A DNA stretch of 64,000 nucleotides from NIOZ-UU13 sp964417935 (GTDB taxonomy: Bacteria; Planctomycetota; Phycisphaerae; Sedimentisphaerales; Anaerobacaceae). The notes beneath the pieces were generated by a model. The model did no database searches. It was given only the letters and a program-made list of their open reading frames with translations, and was not told the origin of the DNA. The translations under genes and the position numbers were made by a program. How positions within the stretch are numbered: the stretch's first letter is position 1; each line of letters opens with the position of its first letter. Positions 26,232-35,112 of the stretch are shown in pieces. The stretch lies in assembly GCA_964417935.1 (NCBI GenBank), contig CAYQKF010000008.1, positions 9,080 to 73,079 of the forward strand. The letters run 5' to 3'.

Positions 26232-27203
26232 ATGGAAAAATCAAGAGGATTTATCCCGTTAGAAGTCCGCACCAAAGGCGGGCATCCCGATAAGTCACGA
26301 TTATTTCTAAAGGGGTTTACGTTAATAGAACTCCTGGTGGTCATTGCCGTCATCGCGTTGTTGATGGGCATATTGATGCCGGCCTTGAGAAAAGCCAGAG
26401 AAGCTGCGCGCATGATATCTTGTGCCAGTAACCAAAGGCAGGTGATCATGGCACTTGCAACCTATGCTCAAAACAATGATTCCAAGTTACCGCCCAGCTC
26501 CGCCAATAGTTCAGCAAATATAAAGATGGATAATAAGAGTGGCGGGTGGCATCGACCCAATGATTTGAATTGGATGCAACAATACTGGTCTGTTTGCAGA
26601 CGGCTTACAGATGCGGAGATGGCATCCGTTAAAAACCATTATCATTATGTGGGCAGGTATTTAGGCAATATTTTAAAGGATGGCAAAGTCTTTAATTGTC
26701 CCTTGTCAGGCATTAAAGATAATGACGTGTGGCCTCCCTATGGTACGCCGGCGGGGACGTATGGTGAGTTTTATCGAAGTGGGCGTTATCCCTTCCTGCC
26801 CTGTACCTATGCCTTGCTCTGGAGTTTTGAGGGGTATAACCCGCCTAGCAAAGGAGGACCAAAACCTTTTGACGCGCCCAACACGATGGCGGACAAGAAT
26901 ACCCTGGTAATTCAAGACACATTGATGTACCTGGAAAGTAATCCGGAGGTGTCCTGGTATCCTAATCCTGCCGATGCGCATTACAGCTACTATAGCTGTC
27001 ATCCGTTTACCGGGGCTCTACGGGCTGGACCTTATTATGGGCTCAAGACAGAGTTCTCCAGTATTTTGCCCAAGAATATGAACAACCTAAAGTTGAACGC
27101 AGGATATCTTGACGGTCATGTGGAAAAATTCAGTGCGACTGATGCAATTTATATGACGCACAACGATTACGCCCACAACTGGATTGCTCCCAAATTTAGA
27201 TAG
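26232..27203 (+). CDS. type II/IV pseudopilin-like protein with planctomycete C-terminus
   Basis: This 323-residue protein has a long leader (1-29) before the prepilin site and hydrophobic helix GFTLIELLVVIAVIALLMG (about 29-47), with Glu at +5, then ALRKAREAARMISCASNQRQ, the pattern of planctomycete DUF1559-like pseudopilins. The C-terminus has NAGYLDGHVEKFS, the H-x9-DG-like tail. Such proteins enter type II-like pseudopili; the numerous planctomycete copies have no proven individual role. The sulfatase gene follows 66 bp later and may be cotranscribed. The start has GGAG 9 bases upstream. Confidence 0.82.
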   Translation: MEKSRGFIPLEVRTKGGHPDKSRLFLKGFTLIELLVVIAVIALLMGILMPALRKAREAARMISCASNQRQVIMALATYAQNNDSKLPPSSANSSANIKMDNKSGGWHRPNDLNWMQQYWSVCRRLTDAEMASVKNHYHYVGRYLGNILKDGKVFNCPLSGIKDNDVWPPYGTPAGTYGEFYRSGRYPFLPCTYALLWSFEGYNPPSKGGPKPFDAPNTMADKNTLVIQDTLMYLESNPEVSWYPNPADAHYSYYSCHPFTGALRAGPYYGLKTEFSSILPKNMNNLKLNAGYLDGHVEKFSATDAIYMTHNDYAHNWIAPKFR

Positions 27204-27269
27204 ATCGCGGAAAGGCCTATCTAAATCCTGACACCTGAACACTGAAACCTGAAAGGAGACAACAGTAAA

Positions 27270-29018
27270 ATGAACAGACGGTCATTTCTTAGAACACTTG
27301 GCTTGGGAACCGCCGCCTTGACTCTATCCTCAGTCGCCGGCCTCGCTCGGGAACCTGAAACCGGCCTGTCCACCGGAGCTTCAGCGAAGGCGGAAAACCT
27401 GAAACCTGATGGGGCCTCGGGCGCAGGCCGCCCGAACGTGCTGCTGATTCTGGCCGACGACATGGGCTTCTCTGATGCCGGCTGTTATGGCGGCGATATT
27501 CGCACACCCAACCTCGATGCGCTGGCCGCAAACAGTGTCCGATTCACCCAGCACTACTCAACTGGACGGTGCTGGCCGTCACGCGCCTGCATCCTCACCG
27601 GTTACTATGCCCAGCACATACGCCGTGATGGGGCGCCGGGAATAGGAATGGGGAAAAGGCCTGCCTGGGCACGACTCCTGCCTGATCTGCTCAAACCCCT
27701 GGGCTACCATTCGTATCACAGCGGCAAATGGCACATTGATGGTGATCCGATGGATAACGGTTTCGAGCGCTCATGGGGTGGCGAGAGGAGCGGATGCGAC
27801 TGGAACCGCTTCTTCTCATCTGGAATCTGGGAAGAAGACGGCGTCAAAGCGCCGGGCGGTCGGACTAATGAAGGCTACTACTCAACCGTAGCAATTGCCG
27901 ACCATGCGATCCAGTGCCTTAAATTGCATAAGAAGTACCACGGCAACCCTTCAACAGGCTCAGGGCAAGGTGCCCCCTTCTTCTCGTACGTGGCGTTCTA
28001 CTCGCCACACTTCCCGCTTCACGCTTTGCTAAAGGACATCGCCACATATCGAGACACCTATCAGGAAGGTTGGGATGTGATGCGGAAGCGCCGGTGGGAG
28101 CGGATGAAGAAAATGGGCATCATCAACTGTCCCCTCTCCGAACGGGATGAGAAAATCATCCCAAGCTGGAACTTCACGCCTGAGCAATTGAAAACACAGA
28201 TCGGACAGGGAGAAGCGCCCTTTGCGGTGGCGTGGGACAGACTGACCGATGAACAGAAAAAGTTTCAGGCCACCAAGATGGCCATTCATGCAGCCATGAT
28301 CACGCGCATGGATATGGAGATTGGCCGTATTGTTCAACAGCTCAAGAACATGGGCGCTTATGAGAATACGCTCATCCTGTTTGCGTCCGATAATGGGGCC
28401 AGCGCCGAGCAGATCATCCGCGGCGACAAGCATGACAAGTCTGCACCTCTGGGCTCAGCCAAGACCTTCCTGTGCCTGGGGCCGGGCTGGTCCACGGTGG
28501 CCAACGCGCCGTTGCGCCTACACAAGCATTGGAACCACGAAGGCGGGATTTCGTCGCCGCTCATTGCCCATTGGCCAAAAAGAATCCCAGACAAGGGCGA
28601 ACTGCGGCATGATCCTACTCATTTCATCGATATTCCGCCCACGATTATGGAATTAGCAGGCGGATCATGGCCAAGGATACGTAATGGGATTACCACTCCG
28701 CCTACACCAGGCAAGAGCCTCTTGCCAGCGTTTGCCAGTAATGGTGCAGTTCAGCATGAATCCCTGTGGTGGTGCCATAAGGGAAACCAGGCTATACGCA
28801 TGGGTGATTGGAAATTGACCATGAGGGTCGGCAGAAAGAAATGGGAACTCTATAATGTCAAAGTCGACCGTTCGGAAATGAACGATCTGTCAGCCAAATA
28901 TCCGGACAAGACCATGATGCTGGCCGACAAGTGGCAAACTATTCTTGACGGCTTCATCAAGGACCTGGCCGTCTCAGAAAGCGAGGCTGTAGGGAATGGG
29001 AAAGAAATTAAGGGATAA
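27270..29018 (+). CDS. Tat-exported sulfatase
   Basis: A 582-residue sulfatase with a twin-arginine signal (RRSFLRTLGLG). Metal-binding LADDMGFSD lies near 61-69 and the formylglycine motif CWPSR at Cys101-Arg105, inside STGRCWPSRACILTGYY. LILFASDNGA (about 365) supplies further metal ligands. It should hydrolyse sulfate esters in the periplasm after Cys-to-formylglycine maturation; the substrate, probably a sulfated glycan, is unknown. Two segments look like repeat insertions: GLSTGASAKAEN between signal and domain, and NPSTGSGQG near 230-238. The latter's DNA is a CCTTCAACAGGCTCAGGGCA-type dispersed repeat. AAGGAG precedes the ATG. Confidence 0.9.
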   Translation: MNRRSFLRTLGLGTAALTLSSVAGLAREPETGLSTGASAKAENLKPDGASGAGRPNVLLILADDMGFSDAGCYGGDIRTPNLDALAANSVRFTQHYSTGRCWPSRACILTGYYAQHIRRDGAPGIGMGKRPAWARLLPDLLKPLGYHSYHSGKWHIDGDPMDNGFERSWGGERSGCDWNRFFSSGIWEEDGVKAPGGRTNEGYYSTVAIADHAIQCLKLHKKYHGNPSTGSGQGAPFFSYVAFYSPHFPLHALLKDIATYRDTYQEGWDVMRKRRWERMKKMGIINCPLSERDEKIIPSWNFTPEQLKTQIGQGEAPFAVAWDRLTDEQKKFQATKMAIHAAMITRMDMEIGRIVQQLKNMGAYENTLILFASDNGASAEQIIRGDKHDKSAPLGSAKTFLCLGPGWSTVANAPLRLHKHWNHEGGISSPLIAHWPKRIPDKGELRHDPTHFIDIPPTIMELAGGSWPRIRNGITTPPTPGKSLLPAFASNGAVQHESLWWCHKGNQAIRMGDWKLTMRVGRKKWELYNVKVDRSEMNDLSAKYPDKTMMLADKWQTILDGFIKDLAVSESEAVGNGKEIKG

Positions 29019-29126
29019 GGCCGAGAAGGATGTGTAATGGTAAAACGTTTTGTTATTACAGGATTTGTTACGAGTCTTCGTGAAGGAAGGGGTGAAACTT
29101 GATAATAGGGATAAAATATAATTTGT

Positions 29127-29155
29127 TTGAATCACAATGTTGAATGGGCTATAAT
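29127..29155 (+). promoter_or_regulatory. sigma70-type promoter of the third LamG gene
   Basis: TTGAAT (29127-29132) and a consensus TATAAT (29150-29155) are 17 bp apart, 115 bp before the start. This promoter and leader are unrelated to the 18-bp-spaced family. Confidence 0.5.
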
Positions 29156-29269
29156 GAATGGGTTATATAGTGAATTGAAAGATTAGAAGTTGGGTATTTT
29201 ATATTGGATGTGTTGTTCGATACATTCAAATTACCCGTGAACGGTTACCATTTTTAGAGGAGGATTATC

Positions 29270-32101
29270 ATGTGTAGAAAATTAATCTATTTGGTTGCTT
29301 TTGTTTTTGGGTTGGGTCTGGGTCTAACGAGAGCAGCCAATGCAGGTCCTGCAGGGCATTGGACATTTGACGAAGGCGTGGGCGATGTTGCGCACGACAG
29401 TTCCGGCAACAATAACGATGGTACCCTCCTGGGTAATCCAGCGTGGGTGACTGGAAGTATTGGCAGCAGTGCCCTAAATTTCGATGACAGCGACGACATC
29501 ATAATCATCGGGGATAATCCATCACTGGACATCGAAGATGCGCTGACAATCTCTCTATGGGTGAACACGCCTGATGTAGTCACTCCAAACCATATGGTGA
29601 CGAAGCAACCCAGCGGTACAGCGCCAGATAACTATCCCGGCAACTATGAATTCAGAGTAAAGGACAACACTATACAGTTCTTACACCAAACATCGGAAGG
29701 CACAGACTACAGCCTCTACATTTCCACATCCCAGATCGCCACCGGGGAATGGCACCACGCGGCCGTTTCGGTTGAGGAAGGTGGTCTCGTCGAGTTCTAC
29801 ATTGACGGGATCCCTGCGGGAAGTACCGCACAGTTGGGTACATTTGGGATGTTGAACGACGAGCCACTTAGAATAGGAGGCAGAAAGGACGACCATTTCT
29901 TCAATGGAATCCTGGACGACGTCTATATATACGATCGGGCGTTGACTGCCAACCAGATTGAAAGTCTCAGCAACGGAATCGAACCGGTGTTCACCAAGGC
30001 TGAGAGGCCCGCTCCAGAGGATGGTGTCCTACATGCCGAAACGTGGGTGAACCTTGGCTGGCACGCGGGAGAGTTTGCGGTCTCGCACGATGTATATTTC
30101 GGTGACAATTTCGACGACGTGAATGCCGGAGTCGAAGGTACGTTCGTAGGCAACCAGACCGAAACAAAGCTTATTGTTGGCTTTCTCGGATTCGCCTGTC
30201 CGGACGGCCTTGCGCCGGGCACAACGTATTACTGGCGAATTGATGAGGTTGATCCTACTAATACATACAAAGGCAGTGTTTGGAGCTTTACGGTTCCCCC
30301 CAGGACTGCCTATGACCCCGACCCGGCTGATGGTGGCAAATTTATAGACCCAAACGTGGAACTTAGCTGGACGACAGGTTTCCGTGCGAAATTACACACC
30401 GTATATTTCGGCGACAACTTTGACGACGTGAACAACGCCGTTGTGGGTTTCCCTCAGACAACTACAACTTATACTCCCGGCACACTTGAGTTAGAGAAGA
30501 CCTATTACTGGCGTGTTGATGAGTTTGATGGCGCCGCAACCCATAAAGGTGATGTCTTGAGCTTCAAAACAATGCCCGTTATCCCCATTACCGACCCCAA
30601 TCTTGTCGGCTGGTGGACGCTTGACGAAGGTATGGGCGCTACTGCCGTTGATTGGTCAGGTCACGGCAATCACGCGACACTCTTTGGTCCGAAATGGGCC
30701 ATCCCTGGTTTGCTTGGTAATGCCGCCCTGAACTTCGGCGGTGGCGGATACGTGGCAATTCAAAACCTGCATTACAACAGCACGGACAACACTGGAGCGA
30801 CTGTCTGCGCCTGGATTCGCACGAACATCTCGGTTGACCAGTACATTGCCTCGTTTGACCGTGACAATTACTGGCGCCTGGAGATTAACGGCAACGGCGC
30901 CGGTGACGGCCAGGTAGGCTGGGATGTGATGACCAGTTCAGGACAGGTTGATTACGGCAGCGTCACGCGCGTTGACGACGGGCTGTGGCACCATGTCTGT
31001 GGTGTGTTCGACAACGGACGGTTGACCATCTATATCGATGGTTTTGCCGAGCCTTCGGCCTCGGGAGGCACGACCTTTGGCAGTGGCAACACACGGTATG
31101 GCTTCATATGTGCTAACTCCGAAGCAGCCAGCTTCAACGGAAGCAGGGGCGGCGGGACCCCAGTCTCCGGCGACATTGATGAGCTGCGCATCTACAACAA
31201 GGCGCTGACGGTCGAAGAGATTATGCTGGCTATGCGAGGTGACCCATTACTTGCCTGGGGTCCGAACCCAAGTCAAGGCTCAAAAATGTACATCAGAGAT
31301 GCAACGCCCCTCAACTGGTTGGCGGGAGATAATGCATCTCAGCATGATGTTTACTTCGGAACTGATAGAGATGCCGTTGCCGATGCCGATGCATCCGATA
31401 CGACCGGTATATATCGAGGCCGACAGGGTGTTACCATTTACACTCCACCCGAAGTTGAATGGGGCGGCGGGCCTTACTACTGGCGTATCGATGAGTACAA
31501 TACCGACGCGACAATCAGCAAAGGCAACGTATGGAGCTTTACGGTAGCCGACTTCATTGTGATAGACGACATTGAGGACTACAACGACTACCCGCCCGAC
31601 GAGATATTCAGTACGTGGATAGACGGATGGGAAGTCCCGACGAATGGCTCTATGGCAGGTCATGCTGAACCTCCTTTTGCCGAGACTACGATTGTTCACG
31701 GCGGCTCTCAGTCGATGCCGCTTTATTACGAGAACAATTTCAAGTACTCTGAGGCAGCCATGACGTTGGTCTCGGCGCGTGATTGGACCGAAGAAGGTGT
31801 TGGAGTATTGTCGCTGTGGTTCTATGGTGATGCGGCTAATGCTGCTGAACGGATGTATGTTGCTCTCAACGGCAGCGCGGTGGTCTATCACGATAATCCC
31901 GATGCGGCATTGATAGATGAGTGGACGGAATGGACTATCGATTTGCAGGCGTTTACAGGCGTGAACCTTGCCAATGTCAATACGATTGCCATTGGTTTCG
32001 GCGATAAGAACAATCTTCAGGCCGGCGGTTCAGGTTTAGTCTTTTTTGATGATATTCGTCTGTATCGGCCGGCACCACTGGAACCAGAACCGGCACCGTA
32101 A
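29270..32101 (+). CDS. LamG/fibronectin-like secreted protein
   Basis: A 943-residue protein, with GAGG upstream of the ATG. Signal peptide 1-26 (MCRKLIYLVAFVFGLGLG...); LamG (about 28-235, AGHWTFDEG ... HHAAVSVEEG ... GILDDVYIYDRAL); two fibronectin-like modules with YFGDNFDDVN and YYWRIDE/YYWRVDE; a second LamG (about 445-645, IGWWTLDEGMG-type start, DELRIYNKAL end); a third module; and a C-terminal jelly-roll-like domain ending LVFFDDIRLYR. It probably binds glycans outside the cell. DNA at 31239-31547 is almost identical to 11879-12187, while the last 450 bp resemble the gene at 7169, so it is a mosaic. It follows the sulfatase by 251 bp. Confidence 0.87.
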   Translation: MCRKLIYLVAFVFGLGLGLTRAANAGPAGHWTFDEGVGDVAHDSSGNNNDGTLLGNPAWVTGSIGSSALNFDDSDDIIIIGDNPSLDIEDALTISLWVNTPDVVTPNHMVTKQPSGTAPDNYPGNYEFRVKDNTIQFLHQTSEGTDYSLYISTSQIATGEWHHAAVSVEEGGLVEFYIDGIPAGSTAQLGTFGMLNDEPLRIGGRKDDHFFNGILDDVYIYDRALTANQIESLSNGIEPVFTKAERPAPEDGVLHAETWVNLGWHAGEFAVSHDVYFGDNFDDVNAGVEGTFVGNQTETKLIVGFLGFACPDGLAPGTTYYWRIDEVDPTNTYKGSVWSFTVPPRTAYDPDPADGGKFIDPNVELSWTTGFRAKLHTVYFGDNFDDVNNAVVGFPQTTTTYTPGTLELEKTYYWRVDEFDGAATHKGDVLSFKTMPVIPITDPNLVGWWTLDEGMGATAVDWSGHGNHATLFGPKWAIPGLLGNAALNFGGGGYVAIQNLHYNSTDNTGATVCAWIRTNISVDQYIASFDRDNYWRLEINGNGAGDGQVGWDVMTSSGQVDYGSVTRVDDGLWHHVCGVFDNGRLTIYIDGFAEPSASGGTTFGSGNTRYGFICANSEAASFNGSRGGGTPVSGDIDELRIYNKALTVEEIMLAMRGDPLLAWGPNPSQGSKMYIRDATPLNWLAGDNASQHDVYFGTDRDAVADADASDTTGIYRGRQGVTIYTPPEVEWGGGPYYWRIDEYNTDATISKGNVWSFTVADFIVIDDIEDYNDYPPDEIFSTWIDGWEVPTNGSMAGHAEPPFAETTIVHGGSQSMPLYYENNFKYSEAAMTLVSARDWTEEGVGVLSLWFYGDAANAAERMYVALNGSAVVYHDNPDAALIDEWTEWTIDLQAFTGVNLANVNTIAIGFGDKNNLQAGGSGLVFFDDIRLYRPAPLEPEPAP

Positions 32102-32211
32102 GCCGGTATTTAGGTGGCCCACCATTGCTTCTGCCGTAAAAGGCATCCTTCGGATTGCGAAGCAAGATATGGGAGCGTGGCTTATACGAATCTCTCAAAG
32201 TCTGAGATTGC

Positions 32212-32276
32212 ACTGCTCTGCGAAGTCGCTACGCAGCACGAGCCGCGTCCGCCTTCGGCGGACTCGCAATGACAAA
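32212..32276. repeat. dispersed repeat ending in CAATGACA
   Basis: GCGAAGTCGCTACGCAGC, then GTCCGCCTTCGGCGGAC (a palindrome), then TCGCAATGACA. Related to the copy near 17020-17060. Confidence 0.45.
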
Positions 32277-32304
32277 CGAGAGGGCAGCAGATTTGCGTCA
32301 ACTC

Positions 32305-32338
32305 GGGGCCTATGCCGAGTAAATTTGGTATAGGCCCC
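32305..32338 (+). terminator. Rho-independent terminator of the third LamG gene
   Basis: GGGGCCTATGCC and GGTATAGGCCCC pair around a 10-base loop, followed by TTTTAATT. The stem and the upstream GATTTGCGTCAACTC match the terminators of the LamG genes at 7169 and 11319. Confidence 0.75.
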
Positions 32339-32448
32339 TTTTAATTGACTCCGCCAAAAGACGGCGGATCTGCGATGTTGATAATTGATTATTGAATCGT
32401 CGCTTTGGGTCTTGCTATTTGGCAGCTTTTCTGTTTTATTACGGAGTT

Positions 32449-33222
32449 ATGAGAGGCGGACTTTTTAGCTTATCGGGGAAGACGGCGTTGGTTACCGGCG
32501 GCAACAGAGGTATCGGCCTTGCGGTGGCAAAAGGTCTGGCCGAACACGGAGCTGACGTTGTAATTGTCGCTCGTACTAAAGAGCAGCTTGAAGCCGCCAG
32601 CCGGCAGATTCAAGCCGATACAAATAAAAAAGTGTGGACCTTCCCCTTTGACCTCAAAAACTTAGAGAGGATAGAGGATCTCTTTGAGAATATAGTTTCT
32701 GAAACGAAAGGCATAGATATTCTCGCCAATTGTGCCGGGATGACCGTTCGCGGGCCAAGCGAAGACGTCGGCCTGAAGACCTGGAACCAGGTCATTGAGA
32801 TAAATCTGACCGCTGTGCTTGTAATGTCGCAGGTGTTCTGTCGTCATCGAAGACAGGCTGGGAAAGCCGGCAGGATTATCAATATCGGCTCACTGACATG
32901 TCACGGTGCCAGGCCGACCACCGCAGCATACGCAAGCAGCAAGGGCGGCCTGCTTATGCTGACAAAAACACTGGCCGTCGAGTGGGCGAAATACAATATC
33001 AATGTAAACGCCATCGGGCCAGGCTATATAGCGACAGAGCTCACCAAACCATTGTTGGATAATGAAGATTTTACCAAGTGGGTCCTTTCAAAAACTCCGC
33101 TTGGGCGATGGGGCCAACCTGACGACCTCGTGGGCACGGCTGTTCTGCTCGCATCAAAAGCAGGTGACTTTATCACCGGACAAATCATATATGTCGATGG
33201 CGGCTGGCTGGCATTGCTTTAG
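32449..33222 (+). CDS. short-chain dehydrogenase/reductase
   Basis: ATG 32449 (GGAG upstream, MRGGLFSLSGK) gives 257 residues, the usual SDR size; an in-frame GTG-type start further up adds a hydrophobic stretch unlike the family. It shows the NAD(P) loop TGGNRGIG, the NCAG motif (about 92-95), catalytic Ser in NIGSLTCHG and YASSK (Tyr/Lys near 161-165), then PGYIATE. Closest in style to gluconate 5-dehydrogenase or 3-oxoacyl-ACP reductase. In this accessory region, sugar-acid metabolism is plausible. Confidence 0.88.
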   Translation: MRGGLFSLSGKTALVTGGNRGIGLAVAKGLAEHGADVVIVARTKEQLEAASRQIQADTNKKVWTFPFDLKNLERIEDLFENIVSETKGIDILANCAGMTVRGPSEDVGLKTWNQVIEINLTAVLVMSQVFCRHRRQAGKAGRIINIGSLTCHGARPTTAAYASSKGGLLMLTKTLAVEWAKYNINVNAIGPGYIATELTKPLLDNEDFTKWVLSKTPLGRWGQPDDLVGTAVLLASKAGDFITGQIIYVDGGWLALL

Positions 33223-33275
33223 AACTCCATGACCATGCCCAAGGAACCACGCGCAAATTGTTAAGGATAAATACA

Positions 33276-33398
33276 ATGAATAGAATTCGTCAGCAAGGTG
33301 CCTGCTGCAGATTCTCTGCTTATGTTGACGTCGATTATGAAATCAACGTCAACATCGACAATGCCGGATGGTCAAGCCGGGCTCCGAAGACTCGATGA
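33276..33398 (+). other. decayed stretch with a hairpin and a weak 40-codon frame
   Basis: Between 33223 and 33628 no solid gene is seen. A frame MNRIRQQGACC... of 40 codons follows AAGGA. Inside it, ATGTTGACGTCGATT (33322-33336) and AATCAACGTCAACAT (33341-33355) are 15-base arms with one mismatch and a 4-base loop. This may be a mobile-element end or a coding relic. Confidence 0.3.
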
Positions 33399-33628
33399 TA
33401 GGCGGCCAAGGGCATGATGACGACGGTGCCGAGTGTGCGACCTCTGGCGTCAAAAAAACTTAGGCACATACAAGAATCAGTTCAAAGCCCAGGCCCTAAG
33501 ACACGGCGTCGTGTTCGTCCGTATGTTCCAGCAGTGAATAGTATTAAATAAATAGGGCCGGAAAACTTATCACTGATTGGTTGTATTGTTGGAGGAAACC
33601 GGCCAGATCAAAAGTGAAAGGATTAGAG

Positions 33629-33730
33629 ATGTACAGAACTATAATTACGACTGTGGTGTTGTTCCTTTGTATTCTGTTGGCAACGCGGACACAGGCAAAA
33701 CCCAAGGCTGATGTTGATACCAAGGTATGA
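33629..33730 (+). pseudogene. relic of a secreted protein: signal peptide only
   Basis: A 33-codon frame with a complete signal peptide (TVVLFLCILLATRTQA, then KPKADVDTKV-stop) behind GGATTAGAG. The mature part is missing; the next gene starts 81 bp later. Probably a truncated exported protein gene, or a very small exported peptide. Confidence 0.45.
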
Positions 33731-33810
33731 CGTACGGATGGTTACAAATTATGTGAGGTGAGCTATAATAGTCAAAAGTCTAAAAGTTAGGAGAAATAGC
33801 GGAGCCAAAG

Positions 33811-34836
33811 ATGAGATACAATAGTGACCATTCCAGAAAAGCTGCTTTAAGCAGTAGGCTAAGAGTGTTTGGGCTTATTGCCTTATGCGTGACTGTGCTC
33901 CTTGCACTGCCGTTCTGTTATCGCTGGATTCTGGGTTTCTGGCCACCCGATCTGAGCGGTTGTACTCGTATGGATATTAGGTACTACCCATCAACGCTGG
34001 ACTACGTTGCTCCCGGCATTGGTGGACAAAGTCTATTCAGCCGAGCAGAAAAGACATACCTGGAGTCTCTTGAAACCTTCACAACGAAAGATGAGGAACG
34101 CATAAAGGCCTTCGCCTTAGATCTGAGCTTGGGATCCTACAATGGCCGAGCGCGAAGCAAACCAAGCTATATACCGTCTGTCTATGTCACTTGTTATCGT
34201 AATGAAAAGCACCTGTTGTCCTTCTACGTATATGTCAGGACTGTGATAACGGAACACAAACGCATGTTTAGGTATCCGATAGGATTGCCAAATTTAGAGA
34301 TAATAGAACCGCCGGAAATTCGTCAATTCAAGTTGCGTAGCGATTGTGCACGGAATATGGGGGCACTGCGCTCTACGGGTCTTTTATGGCATAGGAAAGT
34401 CAGTTCATATCCGGAACCAAACAAATGGTGCGATGCCATTGTACAGTTTTGCCGAAACCAATACAACATTAGGGATGGTGTTAAAATGCGTCGTTTCACT
34501 GAGGAGTGGATATCCAAGGCCTTTGTGTGTCCGAGCGTTCGTGAGCGCGTTTATGAAGAAATTTCACAAAGTGAGACAAATGAAACCAATTCTCCGGAAC
34601 AACCTATTCCTTTATTGGAATGCCACTATGCCATGAACACCAATTGCGAACCTAATTCTCCACCGGACACTGTGCTTTTATTCGAGACTAAAGCCGGCTG
34701 GAATCAGCACGGTGGGCCTGAAGAATTGTTTACTTTCGATAATCACGACCCAAAGGGCGGTTGTGTTCTCCTAAATGATGGCACTGTGAAGTTCATCCGA
34801 ACCAAAGAGGAACTCCAGCAGCTTCGATGGAAGTAG
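33811..34836 (+). CDS. membrane-anchored protein with pseudopilin-type C-terminal tail
   Basis: 341 residues; ATG has GCGGAG upstream. One N-terminal membrane helix (about 17-40, LRVFGLIALCVTVLLALPF) but no prepilin cleavage motif. The middle (50-260) is unrecognised, with Cys and aromatic residues. The end, PPDTVLLFETKAGWNQHGGPE ... NDGTVKFI, is the conserved tail of planctomycete pseudopilin-like (H-x9-DG) proteins. Presumably exported or anchored with the tail outside. Function unknown. Confidence 0.65.
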   Translation: MRYNSDHSRKAALSSRLRVFGLIALCVTVLLALPFCYRWILGFWPPDLSGCTRMDIRYYPSTLDYVAPGIGGQSLFSRAEKTYLESLETFTTKDEERIKAFALDLSLGSYNGRARSKPSYIPSVYVTCYRNEKHLLSFYVYVRTVITEHKRMFRYPIGLPNLEIIEPPEIRQFKLRSDCARNMGALRSTGLLWHRKVSSYPEPNKWCDAIVQFCRNQYNIRDGVKMRRFTEEWISKAFVCPSVRERVYEEISQSETNETNSPEQPIPLLECHYAMNTNCEPNSPPDTVLLFETKAGWNQHGGPEELFTFDNHDPKGGCVLLNDGTVKFIRTKEELQQLRWK

Positions 34837-34866
34837 CCTGGTATTCTATGATTGCTCGATTGATGA

Positions 34867-34941
34867 ATGTCATTCCTGCGAAAGCAGGAATCCAGAAAAG
34901 TATCGAAAGTCTGGATTCCGCATCAAGTGCGGAATGACAAG
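34867..34941. repeat. dispersed palindromic repeat
   Basis: ATTCCTGCGAAAGCAGGAAT is a hairpin, followed by CTGGATTCCGCATCAAGTGCGG and AATGACA, another inverted pair. It is the fullest copy here of the AATGACA repeat class. Confidence 0.6.
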
Positions 34942-35112
34942 TCCTCAAATCATATGTCACAGACCACTGGTAGGCGAGTAATAAGCTTGTCTTTGGCTTG
35001 CTTCTGTGCTATCATACCACCGGATAGAAAACAACAAATCCAGGTATTTCCGGGTAGCAGTGTGGCTATCTATTGTGATGATTCGCTACTTATATTTTAG
35101 GAGGCAGTAATT

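Noticed and set aside
31280..31891. Frame of ~200 codons antisense to LamG genes, present in several copies
   Set aside because: Its recurrence reflects DNA similarity of the paralogues; no start signal and no protein-like features.
33276..33398. 40-codon gene
   Set aside because: Composition is driven by the internal inverted repeat and there is no recognisable similarity.
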